Positions 37,253 through 44,140 of a DNA stretch of 64,000 nucleotides are shown in pieces. The position numbers and the translations under genes were made by a program. Location of the stretch: positions 496,001 through 560,000 of the forward strand of contig NZ_CP015103.1 of the NCBI RefSeq assembly GCF_002214505.1, in the 5' to 3' direction. This DNA comes from Thermococcus siculi. Lineage in GTDB: Archaea > Methanobacteriota_B > Thermococci > Thermococcales > Thermococcaceae. The notes beneath the pieces are model-generated. The model worked only from the letters and a program-made list of their open reading frames with translations. It had not been told where the DNA came from and ran no database searches. Position 1 is the first letter of the stretch. Every line of letters starts with the position of its first letter.

Positions 37253-38683
37253 TCAGAGGATGCTCCTCCCGTGCATCTCCTTCAAAGGTTCCTCTATCCC
37301 AAAGAGCCGCAGTATCGTCGGCGCGAAGTCGTAGATGGTCAGCTGCGTTGCTCTGCTCTCGTCGAAGCCTGGAAGGTACATCGAGAACACTCCGAACTCG
37401 GAGTGGTTGGCATCGTCCGGTCCGGTGTCGTTCTCGGGCAGGTAGTTGCTCGGGTGACCGACGGTTCCCGCTGCCCTCCAGTTGAGGTTGTCGAAGTAGA
37501 CCATTATGTCGGGCTTGCTTCCCCGCGCCACCGGGTAGATGTCCTCCGGGTAGAAGACCTTTGTGTCCCACTTCTCGCCGTTCGGGCCGTGGATCGACTT
37601 TATCTGCTCCGCCACCTCGTCCCTTACTTTCTCGAACTTTGAGAGTGGTATCTTCCCTTCCCTCTCCCTTCCGAGGACGTTCAGGAAGACGCGAGAGTAG
37701 TAGCCGCCCCAGCCCCAGGCGGTGGTTTCTTTCCAGTCGACGTCGAGGCTCTCGAAGCGCTTGGTCTTCCCGTCGTGGAGGACCTCCGGGTTCCTGACCT
37801 TCAGCAGGCCCTCCTCGGCCAGCCACTGGTTGACCGCGAAGTTGCCGTGCATCGCCTTTATGCCGTGGTCAGAAACTATGAAAACGGCCGTCTCGTCGAA
37901 GTCGATCAGTTTGAGGGTCTCCCCGATCTCTTTGTCAAGGAGCTTGTAGTAGTCGGGGATGACGTTCTCGTACTTGTTGCCCTTGCCGGGGTAGAGGTGG
38001 TGGTTTTCATCGAAGTAGCGCCAGAAGGCGTGGTGGAGCCTGTCGAGGCCTATCTCGACGAAGTGGAAGTAGTCCCACTCCTTCTCCTGGAGGAGATACC
38101 TTATCACCTCGAAACGCTTCTCCGTCATCTCCCAGATGCCGTCCCTGACCTCGTCTTTAGCCTCTTTCCTGAAGGGGACGTCGAAGATATACTCCCCAAC
38201 GAGGCGCTCTATCTCGCCCTTCAGCTCCTTGGGATAGGTGTAGTCAACGCTTGCATCGGGCGTTATGAAGCAGCTGACTAAGTGCCCGTTGATAGGCTTC
38301 GGCGGGTAGGGCGGCGGGGCGCCCACTATTATCGACTCCTTGCCGCGTTCACCGAGGTAGTCCCACACCGTTGGTTCCCTCACCTTCCTGCTGTGGGCGA
38401 TCCAGTAGTCCGTGTAGGAGTAACCGGTCCTGTGCCTGAACCCGTAGAGGCCAAGCTCTCCCGGTGTTTTCCCTGTAACCATCACCATCCACATCGGTAT
38501 GGTTATTGCCGGAATCCCCGTCTGCATCGGGCCGTGAACGGACTTCTCCAGGAGTTTCTTGACGTGGGGCATGTCGTCGATGAAGCGGTTGAACAGGAGT
38601 TCTGGTGGAGCCGAATCGAGGCCTATGACGAAGACTTTCTTGGTCTCGGCCATACCTTCCCTAACTTTCTTTTCAAACTCCAT
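37253..38683 (-). CDS. alkaline phosphatase superfamily enzyme (long), sulfate operon
   Basis: A 476-residue enzyme of the alkaline phosphatase/phosphodiesterase superfamily. Metal and nucleophile regions: VFVIGLDSAPPELLF, GIPAITIPMWMVMVTGKTPG (Thr or Ser nucleophile), FIVSDHGIKAMHGNFAVNQW and HSEFGVFSMYLPG. No Cys of a formylglycine sulfatase motif (C/S-x-P-x-R) is seen, so a classic type I sulfatase is unlikely; a phosphodiesterase or phosphoglycan role is better supported. ATG 38683 follows GGGTGAGGTT and begins five bases after the DHH stop. Confidence 0.88.
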   Translation of the reverse strand: MEFEKKVREGMAETKKVFVIGLDSAPPELLFNRFIDDMPHVKKLLEKSVHGPMQTGIPAITIPMWMVMVTGKTPGELGLYGFRHRTGYSYTDYWIAHSRKVREPTVWDYLGERGKESIIVGAPPPYPPKPINGHLVSCFITPDASVDYTYPKELKGEIERLVGEYIFDVPFRKEAKDEVRDGIWEMTEKRFEVIRYLLQEKEWDYFHFVEIGLDRLHHAFWRYFDENHHLYPGKGNKYENVIPDYYKLLDKEIGETLKLIDFDETAVFIVSDHGIKAMHGNFAVNQWLAEEGLLKVRNPEVLHDGKTKRFESLDVDWKETTAWGWGGYYSRVFLNVLGREREGKIPLSKFEKVRDEVAEQIKSIHGPNGEKWDTKVFYPEDIYPVARGSKPDIMVYFDNLNWRAAGTVGHPSNYLPENDTGPDDANHSEFGVFSMYLPGFDESRATQLTIYDFAPTILRLFGIEEPLKEMHGRSIL

Positions 38684-38687
38684 AACC

Positions 38688-39623
38688 TCACCCCAGGTAC
38701 TCGTTGATGATTGTGAGAACGTCTTCGATTTTATCCCTCTCGCATACACAGCCGAGGACCTCCCTCTTGCCGCCGGCGTTCGTGCCGAGGGTGCGAATGC
38801 GGGCTATTACCTCGGTCATGTCTATCCTTTCCGCCGCCTCATGGGAGATGCGGAAGTAGACTTGGGCCTTCCCGTGGAAGTTTCTGTTCAAGACGACGGC
38901 ACCGCGGTAGCCCATCTCCCAGACGAGCCTTCTCGCGACCTTGGAGATTACGTTGAAGGGACTCTCGAACTCGACGAAGGCGAAGCCGTTCCTCTCCTCG
39001 ACGCTCGAAACAGCACTCTCTATCGCTTCCCTTATGGCCTCGGCCTTCTTGACCCACGGTTCGTATTCGAGGAGGTCTCCAACGTCGTTTTCAAGGAGAA
39101 CCTTCACTGCTCTCTCAACGGCCTCCCTCTCCATCGCGATGTAGTTGGAGTCAATTAGCTCAACCAGCCTTAAGGCTTCCGCCCGCGAGAGGTTCGCCTT
39201 CCAGAGAAGCTCGTTGACCCTCTCGATCTCAAATGCCTTCTCTCCGATGTCGCCAACGACCCCAAGGGCGCTCCAGGCGTTCCATATCCCGAAGTGCTCC
39301 GAGACCACGAGGGAATTTGAAGGGTAGTACTCACCGTCCAGCGAGGGATTGACCTGTTCCACGAGCGGGTTTTTAATCTTCGGCTGGGTGTGGTGGTCGA
39401 TGAAGAGCGTCGGAACTTTGACCCTCTCGACCTCCTCAGGAACGTTGAAGTCGAGGACGTAGAGCTTCTCGGCCTTTTCAATAGCGTCCCATATCCTCTC
39501 GTCGAAGCGGAACTCTCCGATTGGAGCGGTTAGATTGGTGAACTCCTCCAGGTTAAGTGCCCTCACTAGAAGGGCTGCAGAGGTCACCCCGTCTGTGTCC
39601 CAGTGGTGGATTATTAGGCGCAT
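38688..39623 (-). CDS. DHH/DHHA1 phosphoesterase, candidate PAP phosphatase
   Basis: A 311-residue DHH-family phosphoesterase. The DHH motifs are IIHHWDTDGVTS (4-15), LYVLDFNVP (about 54-62) and FIDHHTQP (75-82); the C-terminal DHHA1 RNA/nucleotide-binding motif is GTNAGGKREVLGC. NrnA-like members hydrolyse 3'-phosphoadenosine 5'-phosphate or tiny RNAs. Because PAP is the by-product of sulfotransferases, the gene's place between sulfate adenylyltransferase and APS kinase suggests it clears PAP. ATG 39623 is preferred, six bases after GGAGGA. Family firm, substrate inferred. Confidence 0.88.
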   Translation of the reverse strand: MRLIIHHWDTDGVTSAALLVRALNLEEFTNLTAPIGEFRFDERIWDAIEKAEKLYVLDFNVPEEVERVKVPTLFIDHHTQPKIKNPLVEQVNPSLDGEYYPSNSLVVSEHFGIWNAWSALGVVGDIGEKAFEIERVNELLWKANLSRAEALRLVELIDSNYIAMEREAVERAVKVLLENDVGDLLEYEPWVKKAEAIREAIESAVSSVEERNGFAFVEFESPFNVISKVARRLVWEMGYRGAVVLNRNFHGKAQVYFRISHEAAERIDMTEVIARIRTLGTNAGGKREVLGCVCERDKIEDVLTIINEYLG

Positions 39624-39643
39624 GTCCATTCCTCCCTGTAAAA

Positions 39644-40087
39644 TCAGCTTATCTCCCCGAGGAACCTCTCTATTTCTTGGAGCTCCTCGAGAAGATAGAA
39701 GGCATTAATCCCGTACTTTCGGGCACTCTCAACCTGGAACCGGTCGTTTGAAATCAGGACACTTCTCCTGGAGTGAGCCACGCTTATGTAGAGGGAATCT
39801 ATCGCTCTGCACCCTGTTTTGAGGGCGATTTCAAACGAGATTTCTCTGAGCTTGCAGGTGTCTACCGTCTCTATCTTTTCAACAATTAGTTCGTACAAGT
39901 TCATGGCCTCTTCACGAGGCATCCTTCGAACTAACTGACCTATGAGCTCTACTTTGAAAATGTCGGGTTCAACAATGGGAATTCCCCTGTTTTGGACGAG
40001 CCGAAATAGTTTTTTGGCAAGCTCAGTTCTCTTTGTGTCGTATTCGAACAGTGCATCTATGAACACAGAGGTGTCAATCACTATCAT
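39644..40087 (-). CDS. vapC: VapC-like PIN domain toxin inside the sulfate operon
   Basis: A 147-residue PIN domain protein. Acidic residues in order: Asp5 (VIDTSVFID), Glu47 (FKVELIG), Asp in [10 protein letters not shown] and Asp in LISNDRF, so the nuclease site looks complete. The ATG overlaps the antitoxin stop (ATGA). It ends 20 bases before the DHH gene start, and the pair breaks the sulfate adenylyltransferase-DHH neighbourhood. Confidence 0.88.
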   Translation of the reverse strand: MIVIDTSVFIDALFEYDTKRTELAKKLFRLVQNRGIPIVEPDIFKVELIGQLVRRMPREEAMNLYELIVEKIETVDTCKLREISFEIALKTGCRAIDSLYISVAHSRRSVLISNDRFQVESARKYGINAFYLLEELQEIERFLGEIS

Positions 40088-40263
40088 CGCCGCTCCTCCA
40101 AGAATTCCTTGAGTACGTCCTTTTTCACTTTTCTACTGAAGTTTTCGACGATATCCGCTATCCCCACTTCAATGATTACCTTGGCGTGTGTGCCCTCTTT
40201 GAATCGAACTTTCTTTACGGGCTTAAAGACGCCGTTCTCATAAACTACCTCAATCTCCTCCAT
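40084..40263 (-). CDS. vapB: antitoxin, DUF104/AF2212-like
   Basis: A 59-residue antitoxin. The opening [19 protein letters not shown] followed by [13 protein letters not shown] is the DUF104 (AF2212-like) beta-hairpin signature, and the C-terminal basic/acidic helix ([18 protein letters not shown]) would bind the toxin. ATG 40263 is preceded by GGTGATCCC, and the stop overlaps the toxin start. The pair forms a self-contained toxin-antitoxin module. Confidence 0.85.
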   Translation of the reverse strand: MEEIEVVYENGVFKPVKKVRFKEGTHAKVIIEVGIADIVENFSRKVKKDVLKEFLEERR

Positions 40264-40308
40264 GGGATCACCATGGGAAATTAGTAAAGGAAAGATATAA
40301 CCCTTTGC

Positions 40309-41448
40309 TCACTCCACAAACGGGTTCTCAAAGCTCCTGATGACCTCGAAGACCTCGGGCCTCATCATGTACTCCGGCGGCTGCTCCCCGGCCATTATCA
40401 TCTTCCTGAGCTTGGTGCCGCTTATGTGGACGTGGAACTCCTTTGGATGGGGGCATATCTTGGCGTTGACCATGCCGCCGCACTTCCTGCAGTAGAAGGC
40501 CTCCCTGATGAACATCGGGGTTATTCCGAGGTCGGGGAAGTTCTCGAACATCTCCCAGGCCTCGTAGGGGCCGTAGTAGTCGCCGACGCCGGCGTGGTCC
40601 CTGCCCACTATGAAGTGGGTCGCGCCCATGTTTTTTCTCATGATAGCGTGGTGGACGGCTTCCCTGGGGCCAGCGTAGCGCATCTCGTAGCGGACGGTCG
40701 CGAGGGTCGCGGCGTCCTTCGGGTAGTAGTGCTTGAAGAGGGCCTCGTAGGCCTTGATTATGACCTCGTCTTTGTAATCGCCCTTCTTCTTCTTTCCGAG
40801 GACCGGGTTGATGAAGAGGCCGTCGACGAAGGTGAGGGCAGCTTTCTGTACATACTCGTGGCCGACGTGGGGAGCGTTCCTCGTCTGGAAGGCGACTATC
40901 GTCCTCCAGCCAAGCTCCTTGAAGAGAACCCTTGTCTCAACCGGTCTGAGAGTGTACTTTGCAAAGGGGTTAGGCAACTCGTTGAGGAGTTCAATCTCGC
41001 CGCCGACGAGGTAGTTTCCCATGTTCATGACCCTGGCGACGCCGGGATGAGCAGGATCGTCGGTTTTGAAGACCTTGATGGCGAACTCCTTCTTGTCGTA
41101 GGTGTATATCTCCTCGATGTGCATCCTCGCTATTGGAAGGCCGTCGTGGTAGAGGAGCACCGCGTCCCCTTCCTCGAAGTTCGGCTCCTTCACGTCGAGG
41201 ACTATCGGGATGGTCCAGGGGGTGTCGTCGTCGAGGCGCATGTGGTCGAGGACGCTCTGAAAGTCGTTGCTCGTGAGGAAGCCCTTGAGTGGTGAATAAA
41301 CGCCGTGGGCGATGTTCTCAAGGTCTATCGCCCTGCCGTGGTCTATCTCGACGCGCGGGTATTCCTTCTGCTCGCTCAGAATCCTCTCACGGGTTCTATC
41401 GGCGACGATCCTCCTGACGAGCCTGCCGCCGTGGGGCTTTGATACCAT
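40309..41448 (-). CDS. sat: sulfate adenylyltransferase (ATP sulfurylase)
   Basis: Converts ATP and sulfate to APS, 379 residues, the length of archaeal/bacterial monofunctional Sat. Nucleotide motif QTRNAPHVGHEYVQ (188-201), GRDHAGVGDYYGPYEA (about 282-297) and the C-terminal zinc knuckle CRKCGGMVNAKICPH (320-334) are all present. ATG 41448 follows GGTGATAGAG. Thermococcales in general do not use sulfate as electron acceptor, and no APS reductase is in the window, so the enzyme most likely feeds PAPS synthesis. It follows the ribbon-helix-helix gene by 21 bases. Confidence 0.96.
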   Translation of the reverse strand: MVSKPHGGRLVRRIVADRTRERILSEQKEYPRVEIDHGRAIDLENIAHGVYSPLKGFLTSNDFQSVLDHMRLDDDTPWTIPIVLDVKEPNFEEGDAVLLYHDGLPIARMHIEEIYTYDKKEFAIKVFKTDDPAHPGVARVMNMGNYLVGGEIELLNELPNPFAKYTLRPVETRVLFKELGWRTIVAFQTRNAPHVGHEYVQKAALTFVDGLFINPVLGKKKKGDYKDEVIIKAYEALFKHYYPKDAATLATVRYEMRYAGPREAVHHAIMRKNMGATHFIVGRDHAGVGDYYGPYEAWEMFENFPDLGITPMFIREAFYCRKCGGMVNAKICPHPKEFHVHISGTKLRKMIMAGEQPPEYMMRPEVFEVIRSFENPFVE

Positions 41449-41469
41449 CTCTATCACCCAAAAACGAAA

Positions 41470-41697
41470 TCAGTCGAGGTAGCCGAGGGCGCGAAGCCTC
41501 TCCTTGACCTTCTCTTCCTCCTCTTCGCTGAAGACTTCCTCCTTCTCCTCCTCTTCGAGGCTCGCCAGAACCTCGCGGAGGACGTAGGTCACGTAGTCGG
41601 AAACTGAAGTGAAGCCGGTGCCCTCTATCCTGGCCTTTATCTTGTCGTAGAGGGGCTTCGGTATGGAAACGGTCGTGTACTTCTTCTCCTCAGCCAT
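41470..41697 (-). CDS. ribbon-helix-helix regulator at the head of the sulfate operon
   Basis: A 75-residue protein with the ribbon-helix-helix pattern YTTVSIPKPLYDKIKARIEG, a Gly-Phe turn, SVSDYVTYVLREVLASLEEE, and a long acidic C-terminal tail. The first residues of the beta ribbon (TTVSIP) and second helix (SVSDYVTYVLRE) are typical of CopG/MetJ-like DNA-binding dimers. ATG 41697 lies after GGAGGTGTTTGAG. Its upstream region carries three phased repeats (41715-41744), a likely operator, so autoregulation together with control of sat is inferred. Confidence 0.85.
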   Translation of the reverse strand: MAEEKKYTTVSIPKPLYDKIKARIEGTGFTSVSDYVTYVLREVLASLEEEEKEEVFSEEEEEKVKERLRALGYLD

Positions 41698-41714
41698 CTC
41701 AAACACCTCCGAAC

Positions 41715-41744
41715 TTTAATGATATTTAATGACATTTAATTAAG
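41715..41744 (-). promoter_or_regulatory. three 10-bp phased repeats, probable operator overlapping promoter
   Basis: Three tandem units with TTTAAT spaced exactly 10 bases (41715, 41725, 41735): tttaatgata, tttaatgaca, tttaattaag. One repeat per helical turn puts them on one face of the DNA, the geometry used by cooperative ribbon-helix-helix dimers. On the minus strand the AT-rich repeats also supply the TATA-like element of the sulfate operon, so binding would block transcription. Confidence 0.5.
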
Positions 41745-41798
41745 GGGCGGTCTGGATATTTAAGGATTTCCATTCTCCGTGGGAATAACCAATGTTCC

Positions 41799-41812
41799 GG
41801 AATGTGCATTCC
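41799..41812. promoter_or_regulatory. palindrome GGAATGTGCATTCC
   Basis: A 14-base element with perfect six-base arms (GGAATG / CATTCC) and a two-base centre, upstream of the phased repeats and of the first sRNA promoter. A protein-binding site is possible; the regulator is unknown. Confidence 0.4.
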
Positions 41813-41825
41813 ATACCTGGAAACC

Positions 41826-41833
41826 GTTTTAAG
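41826..41833 (+). promoter_or_regulatory. TATA box of C/D sRNA 1
   Basis: GTTTTAAG, 31 bases before the first base of the C box at 41857, which predicts a transcript start near 41854. Confidence 0.45.
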
Positions 41834-41854
41834 TCCCCGCGAGAAGTTTAGAAC

Positions 41855-41910
41855 GCGATGATGAGTGATGGGCGAACCGATGGATGAGGAAGGAAAGGTG
41901 ATCTCTGAGC
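41855..41910 (+). ncRNA. C/D box guide sRNA candidate 1
   Basis: C box GATGATGA (41857-41864) and D box CTGA (41905-41908), 50-odd bases apart as in archaeal C/D sRNAs, with internal C'-like TGGATGA (41881-41887) and a degenerate D'-like CCGA (41877-41880). The D' guide gtgatgggcgaa would pair with TTCGCCCAT(T)..., a sequence I recall from the archaeal 23S A-loop region. It has its own TATA box and lies in an intergenic gap. The degenerate D' box keeps confidence moderate. Confidence 0.55.
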
Positions 41911-41914
41911 AACC

Positions 41915-41923
41915 CTTTTAAAG
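41915..41923 (+). promoter_or_regulatory. TATA box of C/D sRNA 2
   Basis: CTTTTAAAG, 30 bases before the C box at 41945, which predicts a transcript start close to 41943. Confidence 0.55.
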
Positions 41924-41942
41924 CCCATCCCCAACCTTTTCT

Positions 41943-41998
41943 GGGATGATGACTTCAGCCTTGCCTGAGGCTCGTGATGATGGAGTGACGGACTGACC
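41943..41998 (+). ncRNA. C/D box guide sRNA 2, predicted to target 16S rRNA twice
   Basis: All four boxes are canonical: C GATGATGA (41945-41952), D' CTGA (41965-41968), C' GTGATGA (41974-41980), D CTGA (41993-41996). Both guides are exactly 12 bases. The D' guide cttcagccttgc pairs with GCAAGGCTGAA and the D guide tggagtgacgga with CCGTCACTCCA, both recalled from archaeal 16S rRNA. By the box-plus-five rule the predicted 2'-O-methylation sites are G902 and U1406 (E. coli numbering). Own TATA box upstream and T-rich tract (about 42003-42010) downstream. Confidence 0.85.
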
Positions 41999-42092
41999 GC
42001 GTCCTTATTTTTATGTGCCCTAATAGGTGGTTTCAATAAGATCGGAAACGTAGAATCTTTCGAACACCCTCTCGCCGTACAGGGGTGATATA

Positions 42093-42953
42093 TTGGAGGA
42101 AATTTACCGGCCCATCTGGCTCAGCATCATCGGAAACGTTCTCCTCGCGGCCCTTAAGCTGGCTGTTGGCTTCCTCTACTCAAGCATAGCCCTGATTTCC
42201 GACGGTGTCCACTCTCTGAGCGACGTTGTGACCAGCGTCATCGGCTACGCGGGGATAAGGATATCCTCCAAGCCTCCGGATAAGAGCCACCCCTTCGGCC
42301 ACTCACGCTTCGAGCCGCTTGTGGCATTTCTCATCGGCGAGGCTTTGCTCATAGTCGCCTACGAGATAGGCCGCGATGCGGTCTACAGAATACTCCACGG
42401 GGGAGCCATCGAGGTGAACTCCCTGATGCTCGGCGTCACGGTTCTCTCGATACTCGTTAAGGAACTCATGTTTCGCTACTCGGTTCACGTGGGCAGGAAG
42501 CTCAACAGCCAGATTCTAATAGCAGATGCCTACCACCACAGGAGCGACTCCCTGAGCAGCCTGGCGGTTCTGATTGGCCTTGGCGCCCAGAGGATCGGCT
42601 TCGAATACGGCGACGCTCTGGCAGGCCTTGTTGTTGCGCTCTTCCTCCTGAAGGTATCGCTGGATATAATCCTCCAGAACGTTGGCTACCTGACGGGTCA
42701 GGCGCCGTCATTCGAGGTCTGCGAGAAGATAAAGGGGCGGGCGCTGGGCGTCCCCAACGTCCTCGGCGTCCACGATTTGAGGGCCCACTACGTGGGGAAC
42801 AAACTTCACGTCGAGCTTCACATCGAAGTTCCCCCGGGCATCTCGCTCAAGGAGGCCCACGACGCCAGCGAGGAGGTGAAGAAGCGCATAGAAGAGCTAC
42901 CTGAGGTGGAGGTTGCATTCGTCCACGTGGATATAAAGGGGATTACGGATTGA
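42093..42953 (+). CDS. cation diffusion facilitator (CDF) family metal transporter
   Basis: A proton-coupled divalent metal exporter, 286 residues, six membrane segments. Metal-site residues are in LISDGVHSLSDVVTS (His-x3-Asp) and ADAYHHRSDSLSS (His-x3-Asp), and the C-terminal cytoplasmic domain has VHDLRAHYVGNKLHVELHIE. The TTG start at 42093 is supported by GGGGTGAT five bases upstream. Zinc, iron or manganese cannot be told apart here. Its 3' end overlaps the convergent mfnA by 11 bases. Confidence 0.93.
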   Translation: MEEIYRPIWLSIIGNVLLAALKLAVGFLYSSIALISDGVHSLSDVVTSVIGYAGIRISSKPPDKSHPFGHSRFEPLVAFLIGEALLIVAYEIGRDAVYRILHGGAIEVNSLMLGVTVLSILVKELMFRYSVHVGRKLNSQILIADAYHHRSDSLSSLAVLIGLGAQRIGFEYGDALAGLVVALFLLKVSLDIILQNVGYLTGQAPSFEVCEKIKGRALGVPNVLGVHDLRAHYVGNKLHVELHIEVPPGISLKEAHDASEEVKKRIEELPEVEVAFVHVDIKGITD

Positions 42954-44103
42954 GGCCCGCCGCAATTTCCCCCAGATCCCTCAAAAACTCCTCCAGATGC
43001 TCCCTCTTTACGTGGGGCATCATGACTATCCTGACGTAGCCGCGGTGGGCGCTTATGCCCCATCCCCTATTCTTCAGCCTCTCCTCAAGCTCCTCCAGCC
43101 TCTCGGAGCCGAAGGAGACGATGTTGAGCACTGGTTCCCTGATGAGGTAGACGCCGGGTATCTTCTTCAGCTCCCCGGCGAACCATCTGCTCAGCTCCAT
43201 GGCTTCTCTGACGACCTCTTTATACCCCTCGAAGCCGAGGTGCTTTATCATGGCCCAGACTGCCAAAGCGCTAGCCCCCGGTCTCGTCCCCGTTATCGTC
43301 GCCTGCCATATCCTTCCTCCGGCCAGGTAGGGCGCGAGGATGCTTATGGCCTCCAGGTACTTCTTCTCGCGGAAGATTATTCCTCCAGCCGGAATCGGCA
43401 CCATGCCCATCTTGTGGGGGTCTATCGTTATGCTCTTCACTCCCTTGAGCCTGAAGTCGAAGTCGGGTATATCGTAGCCGAGTTCCTTCGCGAAGGGAAT
43501 GACGAAGCCGCCGAAGGCGGCATCCACGTGGAGGGGAAGCCCGTGCTCAATCGCCAGATCGCTGAGCGATGGAATGTCGTCCACCACGCCCAGCCCGGTG
43601 GTTCCGGCTATCCCGACGATGCCTATCGTCCTGTCGGTTATCTTGCTCTCCACGTCCCTCACGTCGACGGAGTAATCTTCCTTCAGCTTCGCCCAAACGA
43701 GCTTTACCCCAAGCATCTCGCTCGCTTTAAGGAATGAGAAGTGGGCACTCTCCGGGAGGATGAGTTCCGGCTTCTCGACGTCGGCCAGGTTTCTAAAGGC
43801 CCTCACCGCGAGTATGTTGGCCTCGGTGCCGCCGGAAACGATGTGGCCGTAGCCCCTCTCAAGCCCGAGGAGGTTCGAGAGCATATCAACGGCTTCCTTT
43901 TCGACCCTTTGACTTCCAACGTGAAGCCCTGGATCGCCGAGGTTTCTGTCTATGTAGCGCCGAACGACCTCCACCGCGAGGGGGTGGGGATAGGTGCACA
44001 TCGATCCGAGTATCCTGCCTGAATCGAAGGTGAGATCCTCCTCCGTCTTCCTCTCCAGCTCCTCAAGAACTTCCTCCCCACTCGCTCCTTTCCTCGGGAA
44101 CAT
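42943..44103 (-). CDS. mfnA: L-tyrosine/L-aspartate decarboxylase MfnA
   Basis: PLP-dependent group II decarboxylase, 386 residues. The Schiff-base lysine lies in ITIDPHKMGMVPIPAGG; the cofactor-binding region IVSGGTEANILAVRAFRNL and HVDAAFGGF are intact. In Thermococcales the homologue supplies beta-alanine from aspartate for coenzyme A; in methanogens it makes tyramine for methanofuran, a pathway absent here. The start at ATG 44103 is the first of the frame. Convergent with the CDF gene. Confidence 0.93.
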   Translation of the reverse strand: MFPRKGASGEEVLEELERKTEEDLTFDSGRILGSMCTYPHPLAVEVVRRYIDRNLGDPGLHVGSQRVEKEAVDMLSNLLGLERGYGHIVSGGTEANILAVRAFRNLADVEKPELILPESAHFSFLKASEMLGVKLVWAKLKEDYSVDVRDVESKITDRTIGIVGIAGTTGLGVVDDIPSLSDLAIEHGLPLHVDAAFGGFVIPFAKELGYDIPDFDFRLKGVKSITIDPHKMGMVPIPAGGIIFREKKYLEAISILAPYLAGGRIWQATITGTRPGASALAVWAMIKHLGFEGYKEVVREAMELSRWFAGELKKIPGVYLIREPVLNIVSFGSERLEELEERLKNRGWGISAHRGYVRIVMMPHVKREHLEEFLRDLGEIAAGLNP

Positions 44104-44140
44104 CTTCTCACCAGCCTGAGCCTACTCATACCCCCGGAAT

